NCBI GenBank assembly: GCA_902778265.1 | Contig: CACYXI010000023.1 | Span: 1-35,572, forward strand | Direction: 5' to 3' | DNA from: an uncultured Bacteroidales bacterium | Lineage (GTDB): Bacteria; Bacteroidota; Bacteroidia; Bacteroidales; Bacteroidaceae | DNA: 35,572 bases | Part shown: piece by piece, positions 15,206 to 23,808 of the stretch | Numbering within the stretch: the stretch's first letter is position 1 | Layout: the number at the start of each line of letters is the position of its first letter | The notes under the pieces: model-generated | What the model saw: the letters and a program-made list of their open reading frames with translations, nothing else | Told to the model about the DNA's origin: nothing | The model's database searches: none | Translations under genes and position numbers: made by a program

Positions 15206-16192
15206 TCATCTGAGGTTTTCAATAAGGTAGTCCACCTGTTGCATTTCAAGGACTGCATTTGCTACTCCCTTCGGTACTTTCCGCAGAATCAGCCTACACT
15301 TATCTGAAGGATTGGCAGCTACATCGGCATAGTCAACCACCACACTGAAGTTCTCTGCACGAATAGCATCTATACGACTACGACCAGCTACGACCTTGAC
15401 ATTGATCTGCGTAGGGAAAGTACGAAGAACCAATCCGTCAGGCATATTGACTGATACGATAGGCACTTGCACAACCTTCTCCGTAAGCATATCGGGATAG
15501 AATGTAGCCTTTATATGGTCTGGCACCATCTTTACGCCCTTTATCCTTTTTAGAGGAATATCCTTGGTAATGGTATCTGTGAAGCCTACAAGATCAAAAC
15601 TCTCAGTAAAGAGTTCCTGAATGCTATCCAGTACAGACTGAGTGGCATAGATTTTGATACTATCAGGCAACACATCCGTATGAGCAAGATAATACGTATC
15701 GGCAGGTCTTATTATACCATCGATATGCGCCCTTACCATCTTCGAAACTCCGAAGTTAAACTGAAACTCAAGTTTCTCGGGCTTGACCGAAACTATCTTA
15801 CTGCTGGCATATAACATTGAGCCAAGCAATCTCTGCACCTCAGAACCAGCCACATAGCCCTTACCATTGCCACGTGCATAGGTAGTGAACTTGAATTTGA
15901 GCGGTTTGATGAAGTCACCATGCAGATACGACATCAGCACAAATCCCTTGTCACGCACTACAACACGAACTGTATCAGGCAGAGGTTCGGTAACGACGAT
16001 ATTATTGGGGGTGCCAATAAGCTGCACAGGCACAGGAATCTCTTTCTCTGTCGTCTCATTAAGTACCGTCATAAACCAGAATCCGGCACTTACGGCAAGG
16101 AAAAAGAGAAACACAAAGAACTCCTTATTCACAGCACTGAACAAGAAGTCCTTTATAACCTTGTACGGCTTTACGCCCCCTGGGTTGTTCAC
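15206..16192 (-). CDS. YbbR-like domain protein
   Basis: 328 residues, with a GTG start at 16192, since the next ATG is beyond the membrane segment. A single membrane helix (about residues 25-43, EFFVFLFFLAVSAGFWF) anchors the protein, and the rest faces the periplasm. It contains three beta-rich YbbR repeats, recognisable by IPVPVQLIGTP, the PDTVRVVVRDKG type strand pattern and DGLVLRTFPTQINVKVVAG. In Firmicutes YbbR (CdaR) modulates the diadenylate cyclase, but in Bacteroidetes the role is not established. It lies 13 bases after yajC and 24-30 bases before coaE, so all three are probably co-transcribed. Confidence 0.9.
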   Translation of the reverse strand: MNNPGGVKPYKVIKDFLFSAVNKEFFVFLFFLAVSAGFWFMTVLNETTEKEIPVPVQLIGTPNNIVVTEPLPDTVRVVVRDKGFVLMSYLHGDFIKPLKFKFTTYARGNGKGYVAGSEVQRLLGSMLYASSKIVSVKPEKLEFQFNFGVSKMVRAHIDGIIRPADTYYLAHTDVLPDSIKIYATQSVLDSIQELFTESFDLVGFTDTITKDIPLKRIKGVKMVPDHIKATFYPDMLTEKVVQVPIVSVNMPDGLVLRTFPTQINVKVVAGRSRIDAIRAENFSVVVDYADVAANPSDKCRLILRKVPKGVANAVLEMQQVDYLIENLR

Positions 16193-16205
16193 CTATCCTG
16201 TTTTT

Positions 16206-16523
16206 TTACTTTGTAGGCTGTGCAGCGGCAGCATCAGCGAAGACATAGTTCTTGTCGCAAGCCACAACAACACCACGAGCAATCTCAATGTCAACGGTGT
16301 TCTTCTCAAGGTTGATCTTCTTTACTGTACCATGAAGACCGCCACCTGTAACAACTTCAGTTCCCTCCTGAAGAGAGTTCTGGAAATTGCGAATCTCCTT
16401 CTGCTTCTTCTGCTGAGGACGAATCATAAAGAACCACATGATTGCAAAGATTGCAACCATCATAATGATCATTGAGTAGCCACCACCCTGCTGGGCCTGT
16501 GCTGCAAGAAAGATTGAAGTCAT
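16206..16523 (-). CDS. yajC: Preprotein translocase subunit YajC
   Basis: 105 residues. After a short periplasmic start, a single membrane helix (about residues 17-34) is followed by MIRPQQKKQKEIRNFQNSL, the family signature. The small cytoplasmic SH3-like barrel then has TEVVTGGGLHGTVKKI. YajC associates with SecDF and supports protein export. The C-terminus is Ala-rich. It sits between nusB (187 bases upstream, with tandem hairpins) and ybbR (13 bases downstream). Confidence 0.95.
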   Translation of the reverse strand: MTSIFLAAQAQQGGGYSMIIMMVAIFAIMWFFMIRPQQKKQKEIRNFQNSLQEGTEVVTGGGLHGTVKKINLEKNTVDIEIARGVVVACDKNYVFADAAAAQPTK

Positions 16524-16538
16524 ATAAGCCTAACCAAG

Positions 16539-16573
16539 CCTTCCCAAAGGGAAGGATGTTTATAGTAACATCC
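16539..16573. repeat. Tandem hairpins between nusB and yajC
   Basis: CCTTCCC-AAA-GGGAAGG (16539-16555) is followed at once by GGATGTT...AACATCC (16554-16573). The two stems share two bases, so they are alternatives or stacked. They may weaken transcription from nusB into yajC. Confidence 0.5.
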
Positions 16574-16710
16574 CCAACTTCAGCCGCGCTTGGAATTCGG
16601 TTTTATTGTTTAATATTTATACTTATTTGTCTTTTTATTAACCACCACGAGCGTTTATCTGAGTATAAAAGCCTTCACCCATTGGAGAAGGAAACACGTG
16701 GAAGTTGTTT

Positions 16711-17649
16711 TTAATTTTTCTCCGGCATTACCTTCATCATCTTGCCAGTCTCAATAAGATGGCGTGCGATGGCATCAAGCATACCGTTGATATAAGCTCC
16801 TGAACGAGGTGTAGAATAGAGCTTGGCAAGTTCCACATACTCATTGATTGTTACATTGACAGGGATGTTAGGGAAGTTGAGCATCTCTGTGATAGCCAAC
16901 TGCATGATGATAACATCCATATATGCCAGACGTGAGAAATCCCAGTTCAGGGAAGCCTCTGTCATATAGCGCTGATACTGCTCTGTATTGAGGATTGAGG
17001 CACGGAAGAGCTTACGGGCGAACTCACGATCCTCCTCATCACGATATTCAGGAAGAAGCTCGAAGTTGGCATTTGACTTTTCCTCAAAACGTTTGATTGT
17101 CTTCAATACAAATGTATCAACAACATCCTTATCGTCATTCCAATATAGACTGATTTCCTCAAGAACGGCATTCAGGTCATCGTTATCCTGAATGAACTGA
17201 CGATAAAGCTTACGCCACATCTCACGATCTGCCTCATAGCTGGTATCGGCATCAGCCATATACTCCTTATATATATCGCTTGCCTCTATCTGGAGATAAA
17301 GTTTCTTTACATATTCGATGTTGTCTTCCCAGATATGCTTCTGACTGTCATAGAACTCCTGAAGCATCTTATTGATTTCGAGTTGGAAGGCAAACTTATT
17401 ATCTACGAACTTAGAAGAAGGAGCTGCCTGTCCCTCACGCTGAGCACGTGCAGCAGCCACCTCAAGGTGCTTACGCGCCATCTTTGTTACTTCAACGATG
17501 AGCTGAAGAAGATAATTATAAAGATGATACGATTTTGACAGACTGAAAACAAGTTCCTTTTCAGCATTGTCAATGTTGTGATTACCGTTCTGGAAATACG
17601 CATAGGTAAGTTGCACGGCTTTGATACGGATTAGTTCTCTGTTAATCAT
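16711..17649 (-). CDS. nusB: Transcription antitermination protein NusB (long form)
   Basis: 312 residues, the extended form usual in Bacteroidetes; the classical NusB fold of about 140 residues is the C-terminal half. The N-terminus has RIKAVQLTYAYFQ as in NusB helix 1. The diagnostic C-terminal block is AYMDVIIMQLAITEMLNFPN followed by IPVNVTINEYVELAKLYSTP and GAYINGMLDAI. NusB binds boxA RNA with S10 (NusE) for rRNA antitermination. A complete promoter (TTTG, 20 bases, TAATTTTG) is visible at 17747-17778. It heads the nusB-yajC-ybbR-coaE series and diverges from rplY. Confidence 0.95.
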   Translation of the reverse strand: MINRELIRIKAVQLTYAYFQNGNHNIDNAEKELVFSLSKSYHLYNYLLQLIVEVTKMARKHLEVAAARAQREGQAAPSSKFVDNKFAFQLEINKMLQEFYDSQKHIWEDNIEYVKKLYLQIEASDIYKEYMADADTSYEADREMWRKLYRQFIQDNDDLNAVLEEISLYWNDDKDVVDTFVLKTIKRFEEKSNANFELLPEYRDEEDREFARKLFRASILNTEQYQRYMTEASLNWDFSRLAYMDVIIMQLAITEMLNFPNIPVNVTINEYVELAKLYSTPRSGAYINGMLDAIARHLIETGKMMKVMPEKN

Positions 17650-17746
17650 TGCACCTATAATTGGTCTTTTTATCTTTAGTGTTCATAGATTGACTGTTTC
17701 CATTAGCTCACCTGCGCTTCAGGCTACAATCTCTTCATAACGAGTG

Positions 17747-17778
17747 CAAAATTATGAAAAATGATGCGATTATCCAAA
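17747..17778 (-). promoter_or_regulatory. nusB promoter
   Basis: On the minus strand, TTTG (17775-17778) is followed after 20 bases by TAATTTTG (17747-17754), a full match to the Bacteroidetes consensus TTTG-N19/21-TAnnTTTG. The predicted start is near 17740, giving a leader of about 90 bases. This and the rplY promoter share a 319-base divergent gap (17650-17968). Confidence 0.75.
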
Positions 17779-17826
17779 TAAAATAAGCATTTTTAGCAGA
17801 AAAAGTAACGATTTTCGTGAAAATCC

Positions 17827-17857
17827 TTGTTTAAGTCAAGAAATATGCGTACCTTTG
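17827..17857 (+). promoter_or_regulatory. rplY promoter
   Basis: TTG (17827-17829) is followed after 20 bases by TACCTTTG (17850-17857), then GCACCGC. The predicted start near 17864 gives a leader of about 105 bases before the ATG at 17969. The leader contains a hairpin: CATC...CCGAGA (about 17873-17893) with TCTCG...GATG (about 17898-17910). Confidence 0.75.
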
Positions 17858-17968
17858 CACCGCTTTTTTGAGCACATCCCGTAAACCGAGATGATTTTCT
17901 CGTGTGATGGCGAATTAAGCAATTAACAAATTATCGTTTAACAACTTAATTTAGAGTAACACAAAGTT

Positions 17969-18574
17969 ATGTTAGAAATTTCAGTAAAAGGTCAGAACAG
18001 AACTGACATGGGTAAGAAGGCATCAAAGCTGATGCGTAAGGAAGGTCTCGTACCATGTAACCTCTATGGTGAGAAGAAGGACGAGAACGGTCTTCCAGTA
18101 GCTAAGGCTTTCGCTGTTTCATTCGCAGAGCTTCGTAAGGTTGTTTACACTCCAAACATCTACGTTATCAACCTCGACATCGAGGGCGAGAAGCACATTG
18201 CTATCCTCAAGGAGCTCCAGTTCCACCCAGTAACAGACGCTCTCCTTCACGTTGATTTCTTCGAGGTAACTCCTGAGAAGCCAATCACTGTTGGTATCCC
18301 TGTAAACCTCGTAGGTCACGCAGCTGGTGTACGTGCCGGTGGTCGTATGAGCCTCTCTATCCGTCAGCTCAAGGTTACTGCTCCTTACGGTAAGATTCCT
18401 GAGAAGCTCGACGTTGACGTTACAGCTCTTGAGATTGGTAAGTCAATCAAGGTTGGTTCACTCCACTACGAGGGTCTCGAGCTCGCAACAGGTAAGGAAG
18501 TAGTTGTATGCTCTGTCAAGATGACACGTGCTGCTGCTGCCGCTGCTGCTGAAGCTGCTGCCGCTAAGAAGTAA
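17969..18574 (+). CDS. rplY: 50S ribosomal protein L25/general stress protein Ctc
   Basis: 201 residues, the long CTC form: an N-terminal L25 domain (about 1-93) that binds 5S rRNA, and a C-terminal beta domain (about 95-185). L25 features are VKGQNRTDMGKKASKLMRKE and KHIAILKELQFHPVTDALLH with VDFFEV. The C-terminal domain has PITVGIPVNLVGHAAGVRAG. The extreme C-terminus is an Ala/Glu-rich tail ending in KK. Codon choice is strongly biased, as in highly expressed genes. It is followed by a strong terminator (18602-18630), so it is probably transcribed alone or only partly with pth. Confidence 0.97.
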   Translation: MLEISVKGQNRTDMGKKASKLMRKEGLVPCNLYGEKKDENGLPVAKAFAVSFAELRKVVYTPNIYVINLDIEGEKHIAILKELQFHPVTDALLHVDFFEVTPEKPITVGIPVNLVGHAAGVRAGGRMSLSIRQLKVTAPYGKIPEKLDVDVTALEIGKSIKVGSLHYEGLELATGKEVVVCSVKMTRAAAAAAAEAAAAKK

Positions 18575-18601
18575 ACCACGCTTTACTGACAACAAAAACA
18601 T

Positions 18602-18630
18602 AAAAGGGCGCCCGAAAAGGTGCCCTTTTT
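18602..18630 (+). terminator. rplY terminator
   Basis: AAAAGGGCGCC (18602-18612) pairs with GGTGCCCTTTT (18619-18629) with one mismatch around a CGAAAA loop and ends in a T-run. It begins 28 bases after the rplY stop. Confidence 0.85.
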
Positions 18631-18631
18631 A

Positions 18632-18733
18632 AGTGAAAAGTGAAGAGTGAAGAATTTATGTTTGCTCTTTCCTGAATTAGTCAAACGAAAAACGTAACTT
18701 AAATTCTTCACTCTTCACTTTTCACTCTTCACT
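18632..18733. repeat. Inverted repeat 'AGTGAAGAGTGAAGAATTTA'
   Basis: The left arm AGTGAAAAGTGAAGAGTGAA with GAATTTA is mirrored by the right arm TAAATTCTTCACTCTTCACT with TTTCACT. The centre carries GTCAAACGAAAAACGTAAC. It fills the rplY-pth gap and ends about ten bases before the pth ATG. Confidence 0.75.
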
Positions 18734-18743
18734 ATAAAAAAAT

Positions 18744-19307
18744 ATGGAAAAATATCTAATCGTCGGTCTTGGAAACCCAGGACCTGAATATCACGAAACC
18801 AGACATAACGCAGGTTGGATGGTAATAGATAGCTTTGCCGCAGAGCAAGGTGTTACATTCGACGACAAGCGTTACGGTTATGTGGCAGAAACAAGCGTTA
18901 AGGGTCGTAAGCTCTTTCTGCTAAAGCCTACCACATATATGAACCTTAGCGGCAATGCCGTGCGCTATTGGCTTGAGAAAGAGAATATTCCGACAGAGAA
19001 TCTTCTCGTCATCGTTGACGATCTTGCCCTTCCTCTTGGAAAGATGCGCCTCAGAGGCAATGGCTCTAATGGCGGTCACAATGGTCTTGGCCACATTCAG
19101 CAACTCATTGGCCAGAAGTACGCTCGTCTTCGCATGGGTATCGGTAGCGAATTCAACAAGGGACAGCAAGTGGATTGGGTTCTCGGCAAGTTCTCAGACG
19201 AGGACAAGCAGACTCTTCAGCCTTGCATCGATACCGCACGAGAGATAATAAAGAGTTTCGTCCTTGCAGGTATTGAAAGGACTATGAACCAGTATAACAA
19301 GAAGTGA
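18744..19307 (+). CDS. pth: Peptidyl-tRNA hydrolase
   Basis: 187 residues, the normal Pth length. It releases peptides from prematurely dropped peptidyl-tRNA so the tRNA is recycled. The start [20 protein letters not shown] contains the conserved Asn and catalytic His (about residue 20-21). Other signatures are [15 protein letters not shown] (about 58-72), [20 protein letters not shown] with the catalytic-site Asp (about 92-95) and [10 protein letters not shown] (about 110-119). Its stop overlaps the start of the S4-domain gene in a TGATG junction, so the two are translationally coupled. Confidence 0.97.
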   Translation: MEKYLIVGLGNPGPEYHETRHNAGWMVIDSFAAEQGVTFDDKRYGYVAETSVKGRKLFLLKPTTYMNLSGNAVRYWLEKENIPTENLLVIVDDLALPLGKMRLRGNGSNGGHNGLGHIQQLIGQKYARLRMGIGSEFNKGQQVDWVLGKFSDEDKQTLQPCIDTAREIIKSFVLAGIERTMNQYNKK

Positions 19308-19741
19308 TGAACGAACAGGCTCGCATAGATAAATGGCTATGGGCAGCACGTATCTTCAAGACTCGTAGCATAGCTGCTGACGCTTGCAAGAATGGTCGTG
19401 TAACCAAGAACGGCGTGAATATCAAGCCAAGCCATATAATAAAGGTGGGAGAAACCGTTTCGGTGAAGAAACCGCCTGTAACCTACTCTTTCAAGGTATT
19501 AAAGGCAATAGAAAACCGTGTAGGTGCGAAACTCGTTCCTGAGATATACGAGAACGTGACAGATCCAAAGCAATATGAGCTTCTGGAAATGTCACGCATC
19601 AGCGGTTTCGTAGATCGTGCTCGTGGTACTGGTCGTCCAACGAAGAAAGACCGCCGCGCGATGGACGCATTCGTTGAGCCTGCCATGTTCGGGTTTGATG
19701 ATGAATTCGATTTCGACCTTGACGATGAGGAAGAAGAATAG
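19307..19741 (+). CDS. S4-domain RNA-binding protein, HslR-like
   Basis: 144 residues from the ATG at 19307, which overlaps the pth stop by one base. The N-terminal S4 domain is clear: RIDKWLWAARIFKTRSIAAD (about 6-25) and ACKNGRVTKNGVNIKPSHII. This matches the HslR/YrfH heat-shock RNA-binding type, which in E. coli recognises 50S subunits with stalled nascent chains. The pairing with pth fits a shared role in ribosome rescue. The tail is strongly acidic (DLDDEEEE). It ends at a convergent junction with the PAP2 gene marked by a palindromic repeat. Confidence 0.88.
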   Translation: MNEQARIDKWLWAARIFKTRSIAADACKNGRVTKNGVNIKPSHIIKVGETVSVKKPPVTYSFKVLKAIENRVGAKLVPEIYENVTDPKQYELLEMSRISGFVDRARGTGRPTKKDRRAMDAFVEPAMFGFDDEFDFDLDDEEEE

Positions 19742-19746
19742 CATGG

Positions 19747-19838
19747 AAATGAAAAGTGAAAAATGAAAAATACAAGTTAGTATTTATTGCTAACCGATTA
19801 TTCGGAATAGCGTAACCTGTATTTTTCATTTTTCATTT
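19747..19838. repeat. Inverted repeat 'GAAAAATACAAG...CTGTATTTTTC', copy 1
   Basis: AATGAAAAATACAAG on the left mirrors CCTGTATTTTTCATTTTTCA on the right, with ATTGCTAAC and AGCGTAAC in the middle. It lies between the convergent S4 and PAP2 genes and could serve as a two-way terminator. A second copy is at 31321-31410. Confidence 0.7.
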
Positions 19839-20430
19839 AAAACACAATAGCACCCGCAATGCCAATATGCTCGGTGCTTGCAGAAGGGAATATGGCTACG
19901 GCTGTATTCCCTTTGTCATTTTCTGCCTTATCCTTCTTGATGGTTAGTTTTTGCCAGACAGGAAGCATAAGATAAGCAGCCTCACTCGACAGATAGCCTA
20001 TCGCAGCACCAGCAAGCACATCATGCACATAATGTTTTCTATGCGTAACGCGAAGCGTGGCTGTTGTAGCAGCAATAGCGTAGGCAGAAATGCCTATCCA
20101 CGGCGAAACATCCTTATACTCGTGCATCACAAGGTTTGCACCACAGAAAGCTTTCGCACTATGCCCTGAAGGGAAAGCCTTATCGTCAGAGTCGTCAGGT
20201 CGCCATTCATGCACCGTCATCTTCAATCCACCGGCAATACCATACGTCATACCCCATGCAGCAACCGTTACAAACAACCTATCCTTTAAGCTATGTGCCG
20301 GCTGCACGCCACAAGGCTCAAGAGCGAAATTCATCGCCGTAGGTACATATTGCAGATAATCCTCCACCTGCGCGTGAGCACAAGCAGAGGACACCACCAT
20401 AAACAGAGAAACAATCAGTTTCTGAAACAT
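19837..20430 (-). CDS. PAP2-family phosphatase
   Basis: 197 residues from the ATG at 20430 (a TTG one codon earlier is unlikely). The N-terminus is a signal peptide, MFQKLIVSLFMVVSSACAHA. All three acid-phosphatase motifs are present: KMTVHEWRPD (Lys-x6-Arg-Pro), PSGHS with the catalytic-site His, and RVTHRKHYVHD (Arg-x5-His-x3-Asp) with the nucleophile His. It should hydrolyse phosphate monoesters or lipid-linked pyrophosphates in the periplasm or envelope. Substrate cannot be told from sequence. It follows the large outer-membrane gene on the same strand after a short AT-rich gap. Confidence 0.9.
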   Translation of the reverse strand: MFQKLIVSLFMVVSSACAHAQVEDYLQYVPTAMNFALEPCGVQPAHSLKDRLFVTVAAWGMTYGIAGGLKMTVHEWRPDDSDDKAFPSGHSAKAFCGANLVMHEYKDVSPWIGISAYAIAATTATLRVTHRKHYVHDVLAGAAIGYLSSEAAYLMLPVWQKLTIKKDKAENDKGNTAVAIFPSASTEHIGIAGAIVF

Positions 20431-20490
20431 CAAATAAGTACTAATTACTAATTACAAATTACTAATTTTCAATCTTCAATTAGCATAGCT

Positions 20491-23400
20491 TTAGAATCTT
20501 CCGCCGCCACCGAAGCCACGGCCACCGCCGAAGCCGCCAGGGCCACCACCGCGACCACCACGGCCACCGCCAAAGCCACCAGGAGGAGGGCCAGGCATAC
20601 CACCAGGGCCACCGAAGCCACCACGACCGCCACGAGCGTTCTTACCGCCAAAGGCATTGAAGCGATAGATTACGTGAAGCATAACGTAGCTGTTGATTGC
20701 ATTGTTCCAAGACTCACTACGTCCCATTGCATCTTCGCTATAAGAGAAGCTGCTCTTATTATGGAGAATATCATAGAACTGCAAAGAGAATGTAAGAGGC
20801 TTACCCTTGAGAAGGCTCTGAGAGATCTGTGCATTCCAGATAAACTCATTAGTATTTGCCTCTGCATTAGCATAGTTACGACGTGAAGACATGTGAGCAC
20901 TTGTAGAGAATGCTGTTCCCCAAGGTGCTGTAGCCGTGATGTCTGTACCATACTGGAAATCCCATGTATTTCTATCACGATCTGACTGGAGCTTGTTCTT
21001 ACTGATGTTATAAGTAAAACCACCATTAAGCTCAACCTCAAGCCAACCATTACGGTAGCTGATACCAAGATTCTCACCGAGAGATGTTGAGCGGTTATAG
21101 TTCTTTACAGCATCTGATGTCTTGTCAAGATTAACATAGCTCACGCTGTTGGTATAGCGAATGTTTGAGAAGCTATTTAAGTTCCAGACACCCATTGTAT
21201 CGATAGCCGTATTATACATAAACGCACCATTGATATTCCAGTTACCATTGATATTCTCCGGCCTTGTTGTCTGAGCACCTGTCAATGGATCATAGTAAAC
21301 CTTATTGGCTACGCTATTGTTCGTATTGCTATAGTTCACGAAAGCCATGACGCTACTGAAGTGGCTCTGTACATAGTTGTTATAGCGAAGAGAGAAGTTC
21401 TGTGTGAAAGAAGGCTTCAAATCTGGATTACCAATCCTGATGTTCATTGGATCGCTATCGTCTGTTATTGGCAGCATATCCTCCATTGAAGGCTGATTTG
21501 TATTTGCACGATAGTTCAGACGAAGGCTCTTTCTTTTGTTGAACTTATAACGGAAGTCGAGAGTAGGGCTGAAATTGCTCACGCTACGCTTCTCATCAAA
21601 GTGCTGACCAAGATAATCATATACAAGATGCTGAGTCTGTGGCTGATAGAGCACACCGAGATTCAAGTTGTAGGCATTTGTTGTACGAAGCCATGTAAGC
21701 TCAAACTCCTGTGTATTGTTCTTATACTCAGTATAGCGACTGAGAGAATCTCTATAATAAGGAGAATTAAGACTGAGTGGCTTATAACCGCCAATAAAGT
21801 CATCAAAGCCATTGTATCGCGGAATTATATTTCCTCCAAATGAGTTGCGATAATCACTAAAGTCATAAGTATCGCGACTGTTGTCTCTGTCACTATGCTG
21901 ATACATGTACTTAAACACGAGGAAAGAGTACTTTGAAAGTCTCTCTGTGTAAGAAGCAGAAACCTGATAGCTTGAGCTGTTGGTTGGAGCTGTGTTATAA
22001 CGGTTCTTCCAATAAACAGAATCCGCACCATCAATATTCTTGATACGATACAAATCAGTCTCACTTACACTAAGTGACTCATTCTCATTAGTTGACTTCT
22101 GATACCTTCCCTGCACAGTAATGCTATTACCACGACTTGAAAGCTTACGGCTAACGGTTCCCCGCACGTTGAAGTTAGTATTCTCACCATGACTGATACT
22201 CATGTTATTGTTTCTGTTCACAAGAAGAGAGTCCATTGGATGCAAGGCGCTGATTCGTTTCATCATATCAGCATCAAGCGGATCAAACTCGCCATTAGCA
22301 TCCTTTGAGTAATCGTATGGATTCTTAGAGAAAGAAGCATTCAATCTCTGAGAATGTGAGTCATTATTGCCGAGTGAATAGCTTGGGCGAATCTGAATAG
22401 TTGTCAAAGTATCAGGATGCCACTCCAAACGACCACCGAAGTTGAAGTTGTCTCTTCTGCTCTGTGATCCTGACTGGCTATTGCTGAAAGCACCTGTTCT
22501 GTTCACACGATTCTCACTTGCAGTTACAGTAAAGTTGTCACCATCACTATGATTCCAACGACCATTGAGATCTACGATAATCTTATCCTTCACCTCATAG
22601 TTATAGTTAAGACCTACCATCTTATTTGCCTGCAAGCCATTGGCACCACCGCCACGACCGCCACGACCACCAAAGCCACGATCGTTAGTGTTATTGGCAT
22701 TGCCGAATGCCATGAGTCGGCCATTATCTTTCATAAGACCACCCATCAGACGTCCTGCATAGCGATCCTTTGTACCAATAGCAAGGTCTGCATTTCCAAG
22801 GAAGCCCTTGTTCATACCTGGCTTGATACCGAAATCAAGGATTGTATTCTCTTCACCATCGTCAACACCTGTCATTCGAGCCATATCCGACTTCTCGTCA
22901 TAAGCCCTTACCTTATCAATAATAGATGTAGGGAGATTCTTCAGAGCTGTCTGGGTATCACCAGTCATAAACTCCTTACCATCCACCTTGATTTTCGTCA
23001 CCTCCTTACCATTGATTTTGATTTTACCATTCTCATCAACCTGTGCACCAGGCAGACGCTTCACGAGTTCCTCAACTACGGAACCCTCAGGAGTGCGATA
23101 GGCAGCTGCATTATAGATAAAGGTATCCTCCTTCACAACAAGCTTCTGAGCCATACCCTTAGCCACAACCTCCTTCAGCATCACGGCATCAGCAGCCATA
23201 TTGATCTTTCCGAGAGCTATGTCCTTGGCATCAGCAACAGTAATGTTACGATACACATTGGTGTAACCGATGTTGGTCATTTTCAGAATGTACTTACCAT
23301 CTTCAGGAGCAGTAACCTTGAAGGTACCATCCTCTGCCGATGCAGCACCAGTAACATACGTAGAGTCAGTCTTTAGCAACTGAACAGTCGTCTGCATAAG

Positions 23401-23511
23401 AGGCTCCTTTGTCTCTTTGTCGAAGATTGTGCCACTTACCACACGATTCTGTGCCATAGCACCACAGCATACGAGCAGCAGCGAAGCAAGCGCGAAAAGT
23501 CTTTGTTTCAT
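20491..23511 (-). CDS. Outer-membrane beta-barrel (TonB receptor-like) with glycine-rich tail
   Basis: 1,006 residues. After a signal peptide (MKQRLFALASLLLVCCGAMA) comes a carboxypeptidase-regulatory-like domain (about 22-110; VSGTIFDKETKEPLMQTTVQ). A plug-like part follows with VEELVKRLPGAQVDENGKIK and VTKIKVDGKEF (about 150-190). The rest is a barrel rich in alternating aromatic strands, of the outer membrane protein beta-barrel family 3 type. It therefore resembles TonB-dependent receptors without a SusD partner. The last 55 or so residues are almost entirely Gly, Arg, Pro and Phe (RGGRGGFGGPGGMPGPPPGG and similar), and end in GGGGRF. An internal GGRGGRGGGANG stretch is also present near residue 285. 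No ligand can be assigned. Confidence 0.9.
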   Translation of the reverse strand: MKQRLFALASLLLVCCGAMAQNRVVSGTIFDKETKEPLMQTTVQLLKTDSTYVTGAASAEDGTFKVTAPEDGKYILKMTNIGYTNVYRNITVADAKDIALGKINMAADAVMLKEVVAKGMAQKLVVKEDTFIYNAAAYRTPEGSVVEELVKRLPGAQVDENGKIKINGKEVTKIKVDGKEFMTGDTQTALKNLPTSIIDKVRAYDEKSDMARMTGVDDGEENTILDFGIKPGMNKGFLGNADLAIGTKDRYAGRLMGGLMKDNGRLMAFGNANNTNDRGFGGRGGRGGGANGLQANKMVGLNYNYEVKDKIIVDLNGRWNHSDGDNFTVTASENRVNRTGAFSNSQSGSQSRRDNFNFGGRLEWHPDTLTTIQIRPSYSLGNNDSHSQRLNASFSKNPYDYSKDANGEFDPLDADMMKRISALHPMDSLLVNRNNNMSISHGENTNFNVRGTVSRKLSSRGNSITVQGRYQKSTNENESLSVSETDLYRIKNIDGADSVYWKNRYNTAPTNSSSYQVSASYTERLSKYSFLVFKYMYQHSDRDNSRDTYDFSDYRNSFGGNIIPRYNGFDDFIGGYKPLSLNSPYYRDSLSRYTEYKNNTQEFELTWLRTTNAYNLNLGVLYQPQTQHLVYDYLGQHFDEKRSVSNFSPTLDFRYKFNKRKSLRLNYRANTNQPSMEDMLPITDDSDPMNIRIGNPDLKPSFTQNFSLRYNNYVQSHFSSVMAFVNYSNTNNSVANKVYYDPLTGAQTTRPENINGNWNINGAFMYNTAIDTMGVWNLNSFSNIRYTNSVSYVNLDKTSDAVKNYNRSTSLGENLGISYRNGWLEVELNGGFTYNISKNKLQSDRDRNTWDFQYGTDITATAPWGTAFSTSAHMSSRRNYANAEANTNEFIWNAQISQSLLKGKPLTFSLQFYDILHNKSSFSYSEDAMGRSESWNNAINSYVMLHVIYRFNAFGGKNARGGRGGFGGPGGMPGPPPGGFGGGRGGRGGGPGGFGGGRGFGGGGRF

Positions 23512-23770
23512 ATTGTGATTTTTATTATGATTTTTCCCTTTTTTAAACGAAGTATTCCCAGTGCAAGACTAATACATTTACCATGTACCGTTTACCATTT
23601 ACAATGTATAATCTTCAATTTAGTATTGTCAATTACCTTGTTCACAGTCTTCAGTAGGATAATATGCAATTTGTCCTTTTATCTGCATTTTTCGTACTTC
23701 CCAACTTTTGAACCGATTCATCTATTTAACGAGAAAAAGATTAAAAAGTTTAACGCATTTTGAACTTTTT

Positions 23771-23802
23771 TTTGCATTTCCTCGAAAATATGTATATCTT
23801 TG
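23771..23802 (+). promoter_or_regulatory. Orphan consensus promoter
   Basis: TTTG (23771-23774), exactly 20 bases, then TATCTTTG (23795-23802) is a full match to the Bacteroidetes promoter consensus. It faces the gap rather than a recognisable gene. Confidence 0.7.
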
Positions 23803-23808
23803 TACCTA

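Noticed and set aside
15885-16475. 196-codon plus-strand frame across ybbR and yajC
   Set aside because: Both genes on the other strand are clear family members; the frame is a shadow.
22549-23376. 275-codon plus-strand open frame inside the large barrel gene
   Set aside because: It is opposite the N-terminal part of a clear outer-membrane protein and has Ile/Thr/His-rich low-complexity composition typical of a shadow.
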